Shown one piece after another: positions 35,558-44,446 of a stretch of DNA of 51,328 nucleotides; position 1 is the stretch's first letter, and each line of letters starts with the position of its first letter. Made by a program: the position numbers and the translations under genes. The notes beneath the pieces are model-generated. The model did not search any database and was not told the DNA's origin. It saw only the letters and a list, made by a program, of their open reading frames with translations. This stretch comes from Gammaproteobacteria bacterium (lineage in GTDB: Bacteria > Pseudomonadota > Gammaproteobacteria > Pseudomonadales > Halieaceae), in contig JAUIMF010000014.1 of the NCBI GenBank assembly GCA_030433415.1, positions 1-51,328 on the forward strand, read 5' to 3'.

Positions 35558-36019
35558 TTACGGGTCGATGGGGATGTCGGCAGCGGGGGCGCTGGCCTTA
35601 TCGGGGTTCTTCGCCTGCCAGGCGGCTTTGCGCGCTTCGCGCTCGGCGCGTTCAGCGATCACAGCCTTCTGCCGGGCCAGGCTGCTGCGCTCCCACCCGG
35701 CCAATGCGTCGGCATCAAGCGCACCGCAGGTGTCCGCAGCAACACAGAAACTTCGGTCATCGAAGGGGTCGTCATCGGCGTAGCACACCGTGCCGTCCGG
35801 GCAGCTGCCTGGCTCACAGCCGAACGCACCGCTGCAGGTGTTAGGCGTCACAGTCTCACCATTGGGGCAGGTCAGGGACCAGCGTGACAGGCATCTATGG
35901 GCGCAGTCATGGCTGGCGTGAAAGCCGGATCCAACGATCTGGCAGGGCGTCCCCGCTGGCGATCCACAACCGACCAGCGCGATCAGGACGCAGACTACTG
36001 CGAATCGTGGTGTGCTCAA
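35558..36019 (-). CDS. Cysteine-rich lipoprotein, TTG start
   Basis: The protein of 153 residues starts at TTG 36019, eight bases after a strong AAGGAG; frames further upstream lack a signal. The N-terminus STPRFAVVCVLIALVGCGSP carries a lipobox (LVGC). The next 80 residues hold about ten cysteines (for example CSGAFGCEPGSCPDGTVC), likely paired in the oxidising periplasm, followed by a charged helix rich in Ala, Arg and Glu (AVIAERAEREARKAAW). I know no matching family. It is the first gene of the three-gene unit. Confidence 0.7.
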   Translation of the reverse strand: MSTPRFAVVCVLIALVGCGSPAGTPCQIVGSGFHASHDCAHRCLSRWSLTCPNGETVTPNTCSGAFGCEPGSCPDGTVCYADDDPFDDRSFCVAADTCGALDADALAGWERSSLARQKAVIAERAEREARKAAWQAKNPDKASAPAADIPIDP

Positions 36020-36343
36020 GACGCCTCTCCTTCGCGACGGAATCCAACGCATTGTGGCTACGCTGCACGACCAGCGCGGGTCAGCACAAGACAAGGCAGG
36101 CCTCGCCACAAGTTAACGAGCTCTTCATGAGCATTCCGGGACAGCCCTGAAGACACCGCGTACGAAGCATAAACCATCTTTTTGCCTGCTGGCAGCTTCT
36201 GCAACACTACCGAGGGTCAATCTCACTCGTTAACTGAAGCAGACACGTTGGCCACTGTCGGCAGGTCGAGTTCGATCTTGTCTAAGAGGGTGCCGGCAGT
36301 TAGATTGTGGGGCATTCCGAATTCGCCTCGCAGGAGCAAACAC

Positions 36344-36778
36344 ATGAGAGCCATCTGCCTTGGTTTGATTTTCCTTTTCCTTCCAATTGCCACTGGCTCT
36401 GCTTTCGCGCAGGTACCCGCGGGCAAACCGTCCTACTCGGGCGCAACTGTCGAGATACTGGGTCCACCCTCGAAAGAAGGTGTCCTCAGGGTTCGCGTCG
36501 TGGACTTCGGAAAGCGCACGGACACACAGAGTGACTCGAATCCACCTCCTCAGATTCTGGCCTGCGTACTTGCGGGTCCGCTGACCGTCGCATGTGGCGC
36601 CTCCCTCGCAGCAGCCTATTTCGTGAGGCCGAAAATCAAGGAGGGAGTAGAGTGGCTACGGGAGGCCAAGAATCCAAACTGTGTGGCAACTTGTAATGCC
36701 CTGCATCCACCGGGTCAAAGTGTGCCAGGTGTCGCAGAGGAGTGCGCAGAAGACTGCGGCCCATCTTCGATTTTCTAA
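36344..36778 (+). CDS. Small secreted protein of unknown function
   Basis: The 144-residue product follows a good AGGAG and has a signal peptide (about residues 1-22, ending AFAQ). The mature part has a short beta region, a hydrophobic Cys-containing stretch (ILACVLAGPLTVACGASLA, about 71-89), and a Cys-rich end (NCVATCNALHPPG, EECAEDCGPSS). I do not recognise it. The hydrophobic stretch could be a second membrane segment. By eye the surrounding DNA is less GC-rich than the flanks. Confidence 0.6.
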   Translation: MRAICLGLIFLFLPIATGSAFAQVPAGKPSYSGATVEILGPPSKEGVLRVRVVDFGKRTDTQSDSNPPPQILACVLAGPLTVACGASLAAAYFVRPKIKEGVEWLREAKNPNCVATCNALHPPGQSVPGVAEECAEDCGPSSIF

Positions 36779-37098
36779 AGCCAGCCCGGAGACGGCCAGC
36801 CAATCCGATCGTAGGCGGCAAACCAGCCTTGACAGGCAGCCCCAGGCCCAAATGGCGCCGACATATTCGCCTTCAGGTTATCTTTGTCGCAGGGGCACTG
36901 AGCATGGTCAGCTTCGGCATTATCATGTCGGTGATGTCTTGGAGTTCGAGACGACCCCGCCAGCAAGAATTCGCCGGAATGAAGCGGATTATTCGGTTGC
37001 CCTCCCACGATCATATCTACCTTATTAGAGTCGCCAGTGGCGCGGTGTCAGTTTTTTTACAAAAGAAGCGTGGAGTTTACCAGCGGTGCGTTCTGTAG
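36742..37098 (+). CDS. Possible small membrane protein
   Basis: A 118-residue frame starts at GTG 36742, close after AGAGGA, and overlaps the end of the previous gene by 37 bases. It is very basic at the N-terminus (MRRRLRPIFDFLKPARRRP), has one strong membrane helix (VIFVAGALSMVSFGIIMSVM) and an Arg/His-rich end. Basic-in, hydrophobic and overlap-coupled structure supports a real gene, but codon use is weak evidence and it could be chance. If it is not real, 36779-37265 is empty. Confidence 0.4.
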   Translation: MRRRLRPIFDFLKPARRRPANPIVGGKPALTGSPRPKWRRHIRLQVIFVAGALSMVSFGIIMSVMSWSSRRPRQQEFAGMKRIIRLPSHDHIYLIRVASGAVSVFLQKKRGVYQRCVL

Positions 37099-37265
37099 CG
37101 TCGTAACCCAGCGAATTCCAGAGCGCAATCCGCACATGGCATAAAACGTGCCGTACCTTAACCGAGCTGTGGTTGTCGAAGGCCGCGCTGCTTAACCGAG
37201 AGCAGCTGTAAAGCCTGCGAATTAACACCATAACTGCAGCACGAAGCATGTGCGGGAGAAAAATT

Positions 37266-38114
37266 ATGATGGGCTTGATTAAACAAATTGCTGCTACCGC
37301 AGCACTGGGGCTGGGACTGTCTTCAGTCGCCAGCGCGGGGGTTCTGTACGCCACCACAAACGCGGGGAGTGGCTCACTCAGCCAACTGTTGACCATTGAC
37401 CTTACCGACGGCTCAACCACAGTGGTCGGTGACATTGGTTATACAGTTAACGGCCTGACCTGGGATGCCACCACTGGCACCCTCTACGGTTCTGCTCGCG
37501 CAGACGGGGGACTGCTCACGATCAATACCACGACCGGCGCGGGCTCTCTGGTGGGTGCATTCAATAGTCCGGCTTCTGGCTGCAGTTCGCGAAATGTGCT
37601 CCTGGCGGCCAATGCGGGCGGCGATCTCTTTGGTTGGTGCGACCCGAGCAGCGATGATCTGATGAGCATCGACAAAGGCACGGGCCAGGCGACGCTCGTT
37701 GGCGAATCTGGAATTAGCACAGCTACGCACGGTATGGCCTTCGATGCCCTTGGTAACCTCTACCTGAATCAAGGTGGCAGTATTTACACGATTGATACCA
37801 CGACGGGGCAGGCTACATTTGTCGCGAGTAACTCCAGCACCTACGGACATCACGGCGACTTCAATCCCGACAATGGTTTGTACTATGGTATTGGGGATTT
37901 TGGTGCAAGTGGAGTGATTAGTGTGTGGGATCTCGGGGTCGGCAACGCACTTCAGAGCACCATAGCCCTTGATCGTGACGATGTATTCACGTTGGCATTT
38001 GAGAAAGGTCGCATCATAGATCCCCCAGCGACGGGTGTGCCCGTTCCGGCGACGTTGCTGCTGCTCGGCTTAGGGCTTGTGGGCATCGGCGCTGCGAGAC
38101 GGCGCGCGAGCTAA
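37266..38114 (+). CDS. PEP-CTERM surface protein
   Basis: The 282-residue protein has a signal peptide (MMGLIKQIAATAALGLGLSS, cut near VASA), then about 230 residues of repeated short strands with DLTDGSTTVVGDIG, INTTTGAGSLVG, IDKGTGQATLVGES and IDTTTGQATFV, which read as blades of a beta-propeller. It ends VPVPATLLLLGLGLVGIG followed by ARRRAS, the PEP-CTERM signal recognised by an exosortase for processing at the cell surface. GGGAG precedes the ATG. No exosortase gene is in the window, so it must be encoded elsewhere. A strong terminator follows. Confidence 0.88.
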   Translation: MMGLIKQIAATAALGLGLSSVASAGVLYATTNAGSGSLSQLLTIDLTDGSTTVVGDIGYTVNGLTWDATTGTLYGSARADGGLLTINTTTGAGSLVGAFNSPASGCSSRNVLLAANAGGDLFGWCDPSSDDLMSIDKGTGQATLVGESGISTATHGMAFDALGNLYLNQGGSIYTIDTTTGQATFVASNSSTYGHHGDFNPDNGLYYGIGDFGASGVISVWDLGVGNALQSTIALDRDDVFTLAFEKGRIIDPPATGVPVPATLLLLGLGLVGIGAARRRAS

Positions 38115-38156
38115 CACGGTACAGAGATCCGCTGGTACTTTTCCGGCGTCTAAAGC

Positions 38157-38187
38157 AAACCCCGACCCTGGCGTCGGGGTTTTTTTT
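38157..38187 (+). terminator. Rho-independent terminator after the PEP-CTERM gene
   Basis: A 10-bp stem (38157-38166 with 38173-38182) around a 6-base loop is followed by a run of eight T (38180-38187). It lies between convergent genes; the A run on the other strand side is short, so it mainly serves the plus strand. Confidence 0.9.
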
Positions 38188-38203
38188 GGTCTGACGGAGT
38201 TGC

Positions 38204-38953
38204 TTAATCGTCGAAGATCGGGGGGTTGGCGTTGGAGCCCTGTGCCAGAAAAATCCCCTCGGCGGCCAGAGACCCGAGCCCAACCGTGGCAAAGTTCTGG
38301 AGCACGTACTGATTGAGCCACTTCTTCGACATATTGAGGGCGAAGGGGTCGTACGACAGCAGCTTCTGCACCAGCGCATCCACTTCAGCGTCCAATTCGT
38401 CCGCGGGTACTGCTTTGTTGATCAGTCCAATGTCCACTGCTTCCTGGGCGGTGCAGGATTTATCGGTAAGGAGGAATTCCTTTGCGCGGGTCAGGCCGAT
38501 GCGCGCAGGCCAGAGCAGTGCTCCGCCGTCACCCGGAGGCACGCTGAAGCCCGAAAGGTGCGGGTCGCTGAAGGTGGCATCATCGGCGGCGTAGACAAAA
38601 TCGCAGGCCAGCGCGAGAGAGGCTCCCAGGCTATGGGCTCCGGGCGCGTAGACCTTGGCGATGGAGGGTTTCTCGAGGCTGATGGAGTCGCGAATGATGT
38701 CCTCGCCTTCCTTGAACATTTTGCGCATGTTGGCCGGCTCCGCTGACGCTTTGATGTACTCCAGGTCATACATGCCCGGGTGCAGAAAAGACCGGTTCTT
38801 GCCGGTCAGCACCACGATGCGGGCGTCTTCTGCATCGTGGGCGTCACGAAAAACCCGTGCCAGGCCGCGGTGCGTGGCCGCGTCCAGTCCTCCGATTTCG
38901 ATGGTGAATACGCCGTTCTCCAGCGTGACATCAATTTGGCCATACTCGGACAT
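38204..38953 (-). CDS. Crotonase-family protein lacking the hydratase glutamates
   Basis: The 249-residue protein has the crotonase fold: an oxyanion-hole segment in RIVVLTGKNRSFLHPGMYD, a second in VYAPGAHSLGASLALACDF, and the usual C-terminal helices. Aligning by eye with rat enoyl-CoA hydratase, Glu144 corresponds to Ser112 and Glu164 (the E of PE) to His132 (DPHLSGFSVPPGDGG). It is therefore unlikely to be a standard enoyl-CoA hydratase and may act on another acyl-CoA or non-CoA substrate. It is a single gene on the minus strand. No beta-oxidation genes are adjacent. Confidence 0.85.
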   Translation of the reverse strand: MSEYGQIDVTLENGVFTIEIGGLDAATHRGLARVFRDAHDAEDARIVVLTGKNRSFLHPGMYDLEYIKASAEPANMRKMFKEGEDIIRDSISLEKPSIAKVYAPGAHSLGASLALACDFVYAADDATFSDPHLSGFSVPPGDGGALLWPARIGLTRAKEFLLTDKSCTAQEAVDIGLINKAVPADELDAEVDALVQKLLSYDPFALNMSKKWLNQYVLQNFATVGLGSLAAEGIFLAQGSNANPPIFDD

Positions 38954-39062
38954 GAAAGCTTCTCCGGTTGAAGTGGGTGAGCGATGCTTAAACCATCACT
39001 CTGATTAAGCGAGCACGCGCGGACAGACGCCAGCGCGTAGATTCGACGCTATCTGTACTCCC

Positions 39063-41003
39063 TTACTCCGGCAACGCCCAGGCGATGAGGTAATCACCCG
39101 CGGGCGAGGGCGATGTGAAATGGCCTCCTGCCGCGACCACCACGAACTGGCGACCGTCGATCTGGTAGGTCATGGGAACCGCATTGGCGGTGGTGGGGAG
39201 TTCTTCCGCCCAGAGTTCTTCGCCGGTGGTGGTATCAAAGGCCCGGAATTGCCGGTCCGCGGCGGCGCCGATAAACACCAGTCCGCTTTGCGTGACCATG
39301 GGACCGCCCATCTGAATTCCACCCTTCATATAGGACAGGGGCCAGGGAGCCTGGTGCTTGAGCGTGCCCAGGGGGATGTTCCAAAGGAGTTCGCCGGATT
39401 CCAGGTCCACCGCCGTGAGCGTGCTCCACGGGGGTTTGGTGCAGGGTGCGCCCCAGGGCGACAGAAACGGCTTCATATCCACACAGTAGCGTGATCCCTT
39501 TTGGGGAAAGGCGTTGAAGCCCTCGCAGTTTTCGCGGGGTATCAGGCGAATCTCCATGCCTACATGATTGTTGTTGGTAACCATGATCTTGCGATCGAGA
39601 TCCACCGCTGGTGCACCCCAGTTGTTGCCGCCGATGTTGGAGGGATACAACACCACGCCCTTCGTAGAGATCGGTGTATAGATCGGGCCGGTGTCCAGGG
39701 CTTCGAGCTGTTTTCGGCACTGGGCCCGGTCCCAGAAGGTAAAACCCCAGGCGTCGTCGGGACTGATACCGAGCTGATGCAGCGGAGCTGGCCGTACGGG
39801 GAAGGGTTGCGTGGGACTTAAGAACTCTCCCGCCACCGCGCCGTGCTGAGGGACCGGGCGCTCTTCGACGGGGTGCAGGGGCTCGCCGGTCTCGCGGTCA
39901 AGCACAAAGGTCAGGCCCATCTTGGTGACCTGTACAACGGCGGGCCGACGTTTGCCATCAATGGTCAAATCCACCAGGGTGGGTTGCGCGGGAACATCAA
40001 AATCCCACACGTCGTGATGGACCGTCTGAAAATGCCAAACCACGTCGCCAGTGCTGCCATTGAGGGCAACGACCGAACTGGAATAGTAGTCTTCGTCGCT
40101 GGTGCGGTCCCCGCCGTAATAATCTGGGGACGTATTGCCGGTCGGCAGAATGACAAGGTTGCGCTCATGGTCCACCGAGATGATGGACCAGACGTTGGTG
40201 GTGTCGTCGATAAACTGGCCGTCCTCAGCCAACTCCTTCGCACCCGGAGGGACCGGATTCCAGGCCCAGACCAGTGCGCCGGTGCGTACATCGTAGCCGC
40301 GAACAACACCCGCGGGTATACCTTTGCGCAAGCTGTCGATGATGCGTGAACCGATGATGACCTTGTCGCCGAGCACCGCAGCGGGGCTTGTCAGATTGTA
40401 TTCACCGGGATTGTGGGCGGCGACGCCATCGGTGATATCGATTTCGCCGTTGCGGCCAAAGTCAGGACAGCGTTTGCCGGTGGCACCGTCCAGAGCGATC
40501 AGGCGTGCGTCCAGCGTACCCAGAATGATGCGGTGCTGGCAGAACCCGTCCGGGTTTTCGCTGTCTTCCCAGCTGCTGACCCCGCGACAGTTGGTGAGGG
40601 TTTGCGGACCCATGTCGACCTCGGGGTCGTAGGACCAGATGACCTCACCACTGGTTGGCTCCAGTGCGAACACGCGATTGAACGGTGTGCAGTAGTACAA
40701 ACGTCCACGTTGGAGAATGGGTGTTGCCATGAAAGCGCTGGCGGCTTGTCCTTCGCCATCGAAGCCCTCAACGCCACTGATTCTGCCGAGCTGGAAGTCG
40801 CCGGAGCGGTGCGTCCACACACGCTCGAGTTTTTGCACGTTCGCGGGTGTCACCTGTGTCGCGGCACTGTAGTGACCTCCGCCCGGCGCGCCGCCGTAGT
40901 ATGGCCAACCAGTGTCCGCCTGACTCAGCGGGGAGGTCAGGGGCGCAAGCACAAACAGGAGCAGGGTGAAGCTGAACGGAGTAAATCGCACGGTTAAGGC
41001 CAC
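39063..41003 (-). CDS. PQQ-dependent dehydrogenase (glucose/quinate type)
   Basis: The 646-residue protein has a signal peptide (about 1-30) and an eight-bladed PQQ propeller. WPYYGGAPGGGHYS opens the mature protein; NPVPPGAKELAE, ILPTGNTSPDYYGGDRTSDE, HFQTVHHDVWDFDVPAQPT and VTKMGLTFVLDRETGEP are the signature segments of membrane-type glucose/quinate/shikimate dehydrogenases, with the catalytic Asp in WDFD and the Lys in VTKMG. Unlike E. coli Gcd it lacks the N-terminal five-helix membrane domain, so it is soluble and periplasmic and needs another electron acceptor. The substrate is not determined by sequence. Confidence 0.88.
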   Translation of the reverse strand: MALTVRFTPFSFTLLLFVLAPLTSPLSQADTGWPYYGGAPGGGHYSAATQVTPANVQKLERVWTHRSGDFQLGRISGVEGFDGEGQAASAFMATPILQRGRLYYCTPFNRVFALEPTSGEVIWSYDPEVDMGPQTLTNCRGVSSWEDSENPDGFCQHRIILGTLDARLIALDGATGKRCPDFGRNGEIDITDGVAAHNPGEYNLTSPAAVLGDKVIIGSRIIDSLRKGIPAGVVRGYDVRTGALVWAWNPVPPGAKELAEDGQFIDDTTNVWSIISVDHERNLVILPTGNTSPDYYGGDRTSDEDYYSSSVVALNGSTGDVVWHFQTVHHDVWDFDVPAQPTLVDLTIDGKRRPAVVQVTKMGLTFVLDRETGEPLHPVEERPVPQHGAVAGEFLSPTQPFPVRPAPLHQLGISPDDAWGFTFWDRAQCRKQLEALDTGPIYTPISTKGVVLYPSNIGGNNWGAPAVDLDRKIMVTNNNHVGMEIRLIPRENCEGFNAFPQKGSRYCVDMKPFLSPWGAPCTKPPWSTLTAVDLESGELLWNIPLGTLKHQAPWPLSYMKGGIQMGGPMVTQSGLVFIGAAADRQFRAFDTTTGEELWAEELPTTANAVPMTYQIDGRQFVVVAAGGHFTSPSPAGDYLIAWALPE

Positions 41004-41207
41004 ATAGTTATCATTGGATCGGCGGTTCTATCGTGTAGCAACAGATCGGGTGAAAAGCAATTACCGGAATGTTTCCCGGTCGTGTTTTTTTAGTCGATGA
41101 TCAAAGACTGGGCACCGAGACGGCGTGGATCATCGCCCCAAATTACGCTAGCTTGGTCTCGTTGGCATAGGCGTCACGAGAACAAAAATTTCTTACCGGA
41201 GGCCTGT

Positions 41208-41618
41208 ATGAGTACGGACGGCGGTTGTCTTTGCGGCGCGATCCGCTATCGCTGCGACGAAGAGCAGGTGATCACCGCAATGCATTGTCATTGCAAGGAT
41301 TGCCAGCGCGTCACGGGGTCGGGCAAGGCCACGGTAGTGATGTTCCCCGACAGCGCCGTCGCCATCTCGGGTGACTTCTCGACCTTCGACAGTCTGGGCA
41401 CGAATGGCTCGCATGTTCGCCGGGGCTTTTGCCCAACCTGTGGCAGTCAAATGTTCACGTTTATTGAAGAAGTACCAGGACACGTTTTTATCAAGGCGGG
41501 TTCCATGGACGAGTCCGACTGGCTGAAAGTCGACCTGAACTGCTGGGAGTCCTCGGCCCATAGCTGGCTGCCCCCGGATTCATCGCTACCGGGAGTCGCG
41601 AAAAACCCTGAACTGTAA
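41208..41618 (+). CDS. GFA-family zinc protein (DUF636)
   Basis: The 136-residue protein has the GFA cysteine pattern: GGCLCGAIRY (Cys7, Cys9), CHCKDC (Cys27, Cys29, Cys32) and CPTCGS (Cys75, Cys78), which binds two zinc ions in this family. The founding member was called a glutathione-dependent formaldehyde-activating enzyme, but most members have no shown activity. A strong GGAGG precedes the ATG at 41208. It lies 78 bases upstream of the AhpD-like gene. Confidence 0.87.
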   Translation: MSTDGGCLCGAIRYRCDEEQVITAMHCHCKDCQRVTGSGKATVVMFPDSAVAISGDFSTFDSLGTNGSHVRRGFCPTCGSQMFTFIEEVPGHVFIKAGSMDESDWLKVDLNCWESSAHSWLPPDSSLPGVAKNPEL

Positions 41619-41695
41619 ACGCGTGCGTGCCGTTCACCAGCGAAATTCACTACACGGTATGCACCCCCTGATTGAACTGGGAATGGAGCATAAGA

Positions 41696-42601
41696 ATGAT
41701 AGCCATACCTGATGTTTTGTATGCCTTACAGCCGCGATCTGCAGCCGCATTTCAAGCGGCGCTCAGTACCGTCCTGCCGTTCTCGGATGCGAACCTGCTG
41801 CAGCACTGTCACAGGCAGCTCAGTGCTGCGCAGCGGCGCACGGTCAGCCAGGCTCCGGATAACTGTTCTGCGCTGGAGCGCGCAGTGAGCCGGTTCGCGG
41901 ATCAGTTCGCTGTATCCGTCGATGGCATCAGCGACACACAGGTCGCGGAGTTGACCGAACTGATGGACGAGCAGGCGGTGAATGCGCTGGCGAATGCAGT
42001 TTATCTACTGGACATGGGCCTGCGATTGGAACTGGTTGTGCCAAAGGTGCTGCACAGTCAGGTGGCTGCTGATGGACAGACGGTTGACGTGCGCAGCGTC
42101 GAAGCCAGCGTGTCGGAAACTGTCGATCAGGATGAGGTGATTGCTTCGGTGATCGCGGAATTTGCCGCCCAGGCGGTTCTCGCCGACGAAGTGGATCCAG
42201 TAACCAGTGAGCTCGTGCGTCTACGCTGTGCCCAAACGCATCACTGTCGCCTGTGTGGCTCATTGCGTCAGCGTTCGGCGCTGGATGCGGGGCTGCAGGC
42301 GGGCGTGGCAGAAATAATTGCCCGCTACGAAAGCTCGGACTTCGCTGCCCATCAGGTTGCCGCGCTTCATCTTTGCGATGCGCTGATCCTGAATCCCGCC
42401 GACGCAGACGGCAGCTTGCGAGAAGAGCTTGAGGAGCACTTCTCGCCTTCGCAGATCGCTGAAATCTGCTTTGATGCCGTCAAATGGAGTCAGCAGAAGG
42501 CGCTGGTTGCCCTTGGCAGTGATGCGCCGCCCTGGGAAGGCGTGCACGTGCTGGACTTTGATGCGGCGGGGCATCCGGTCTTTGCCGGTCCCCTTGCCTG
42601 A
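41696..42601 (+). CDS. AhpD/carboxymuconolactone decarboxylase-like protein, two-domain
   Basis: The protein of 301 residues has a C-terminal AhpD-like half (about 150-290) with DPVTSELVRLRCAQTHHCRLCGS, whose CxxC (Cys184, Cys187) and preceding Glu are the peroxidase-type active site of AhpD relatives. The N-terminal half (about 20-115) has a similar helical pattern but no CxxC, suggesting a duplicated fold with one dead copy. A GGAG lies eight bases before the ATG at 41696; a TTG eight codons upstream is an alternative. The c-heme operon begins 51 bases downstream. Confidence 0.7.
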   Translation: MIAIPDVLYALQPRSAAAFQAALSTVLPFSDANLLQHCHRQLSAAQRRTVSQAPDNCSALERAVSRFADQFAVSVDGISDTQVAELTELMDEQAVNALANAVYLLDMGLRLELVVPKVLHSQVAADGQTVDVRSVEASVSETVDQDEVIASVIAEFAAQAVLADEVDPVTSELVRLRCAQTHHCRLCGSLRQRSALDAGLQAGVAEIIARYESSDFAAHQVAALHLCDALILNPADADGSLREELEEHFSPSQIAEICFDAVKWSQQKALVALGSDAPPWEGVHVLDFDAAGHPVFAGPLA

Positions 42602-42652
42602 TCACCCATCGCGTAAGGCGCTTGTAGCCCTAAAGCAGAAACCCTACTAACC

Positions 42653-44446
42653 GTGCTGAAGCCTATGTGTCTGCGACAGTCCTTTCGATCTGCTGTGTCC
42701 GTACCGCTGACTGCGCTACTACTGGGTGCGCTGGTGGTGATCCATAGCTCGACGGCGATGGCCGGTCCGTCTTCAGTCTTGGGAGGCAAAGTGCTCGTGG
42801 CGGGCAAGCCCTTCGAAGGGGTTCTGGTGAATCTGCGTAGTGAGGGCTCGGGTTGGCTGGTCTCTGTGGCGTCCGATCAGCAGGGCAATTACGGGTTTCC
42901 GGTTCAGCGCCTGAGTCCTGGCAGCTACACCCTCAGCGTGCGTGCTACGGGTTTTGCTCTTGCACCCGGCCAGTCGACTGAAGTTGTGGTTCGAGGCGAA
43001 CCCGAGTCACGCGACATCGAGCTGGTGGCCGTTACGGACCGAACCCTGCTCTCGCAACAACTGACCTCGCTGGAATGGCTGCAATCCTGGCCGGGCGATG
43101 ATCGCGACAAGTCCGCGATGATGCACAACCTCGTGAACTGCATGTTCTGCCATTCCCTGGAGCGCATTGCCCGGTCGAACTACGACGCCGAAGGCTTTCT
43201 GCCGGTGATGCAGCGCATGCTCACCTACGAGACCGACCATAGTTCAGCGGTGCGCACACAGCGGGTGGCGCCGCCGCCACCATTGGAAAACCTGAGCTGG
43301 TTCGGTACCGATGCCCGACGCATTGCCCGGTACCTCGCAACCGTCAATCTCAGTGATGGTCGCGAAGACTGGCCTTACGACTTTAATTTTCTGCCCCGAC
43401 CCAAAGGGGAGGAGACGCGGGCGGTGGTCACCGTATTCCCCATTCCCCGCGCCAACAGCGTGATCCACGATCTGGACGTCGATGATCAGGGGCGCGTCTG
43501 GTATGGCAATACCGGCTGGGACTATCTGGGTATGTTTGATCCGCGTACTCAGCAATTCAGCGAGTGGCAGGCGCCCAACTTTTTGCCCAGTGAAGTGCCC
43601 GAGGGCACGGATCGGATTGTTGGGGTGCAGGATATTCAGGTCGACGGCAACGGTGATGTCTGGGTCGCCGTGGGTGGTACCAAGCTGGCCCGGTTCCTGC
43701 CCGCCACGCAGAGGTGGCAGGCCTTTGATCTACCGGTGATCTGGCGCAACCCGTTCCTGTCGCCGGTGCGTGATGGTGAAGGCGGTATCTGGGCTACGGG
43801 ACTTGCCGCACCTCCCGATGGCCATCAGCGACATGAGACGGCGTATCGCTTGGATATCACCACGGGCAAGCTTTCTGCGGGCATTAACCTGTTCGATCAC
43901 ATGCCGCCTCCGGACGATCCATTCCACGACGACCCGCTCAACTACTGCTACATGATGGATCAGGATCAGCAGGGTGATTTTCTGTGCACCGCGCCGGTTC
44001 CCTCGGGCATCATCCGGGGTGATCGGCAGACTGGAAAATCCACGTTCTACCCGACGCCGACTCGCCATGCCTACCCACGGCGTGGTTTCAGGGATGACGA
44101 GAATCGCTTCTGGTTCAGCGAGTTCTACGCCGATCGCATCGGCGTGATGGACCTGAATACCAACGAGATAAAAGAGTTCCCGGTGGGCCCTAAATTCATC
44201 TCACCGTACTACGCGCGACCCGACAATCGAGGCTATGTCTGGTCGTCTTCTACCGGTTCCGATCGTCTGCTGCGACTGGACCCTCGCACCGGAGCGTACA
44301 ACAGCTACCTGATGCCGGTTTACTACGATGCACGCAAGGTGGTGGTGGACCGCAGTGCTTCCCACACCACGGTCTGGCTGCCCAACAAGAACACCGCAGA
44401 GCTGATCCGGGTGGAACTGTTCGATGGCGACGTATCAGATCAGTAA
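42653..44446 (+). CDS. Exported c-heme protein with carboxypeptidase-regulatory and propeller domains
   Basis: The 597-residue protein has a signal peptide (about 1-37, ending AMA), a CarboxypepD-regulatory-like beta-sandwich (about 41-125; GSYTLSVRATGFAL), one c-type heme site CMFCH (163-167), and a C-terminal propeller (about 265-590) of repeated VWYGNTGWDYLGMFDP, DVWVAVGGTKLARFLP and FWFSEFYADRIGVMDL blades, like virginiamycin B lyase. It begins at GTG 42653; an ATG four codons later is possible. It should be periplasmic and redox-active. Gene two overlaps its end by 23 bases. I know no characterised protein with this architecture. Confidence 0.8.
   Translation: MLKPMCLRQSFRSAVSVPLTALLLGALVVIHSSTAMAGPSSVLGGKVLVAGKPFEGVLVNLRSEGSGWLVSVASDQQGNYGFPVQRLSPGSYTLSVRATGFALAPGQSTEVVVRGEPESRDIELVAVTDRTLLSQQLTSLEWLQSWPGDDRDKSAMMHNLVNCMFCHSLERIARSNYDAEGFLPVMQRMLTYETDHSSAVRTQRVAPPPPLENLSWFGTDARRIARYLATVNLSDGREDWPYDFNFLPRPKGEETRAVVTVFPIPRANSVIHDLDVDDQGRVWYGNTGWDYLGMFDPRTQQFSEWQAPNFLPSEVPEGTDRIVGVQDIQVDGNGDVWVAVGGTKLARFLPATQRWQAFDLPVIWRNPFLSPVRDGEGGIWATGLAAPPDGHQRHETAYRLDITTGKLSAGINLFDHMPPPDDPFHDDPLNYCYMMDQDQQGDFLCTAPVPSGIIRGDRQTGKSTFYPTPTRHAYPRRGFRDDENRFWFSEFYADRIGVMDLNTNEIKEFPVGPKFISPYYARPDNRGYVWSSSTGSDRLLRLDPRTGAYNSYLMPVYYDARKVVVDRSASHTTVWLPNKNTAELIRVELFDGDVSDQ

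Noticed and set aside
36681..37028. Second frame overlapping the possible small membrane gene
   Set aside because: Overlaps the better-supported frame, with Tyr/His/Arg-rich composition of a shadow.
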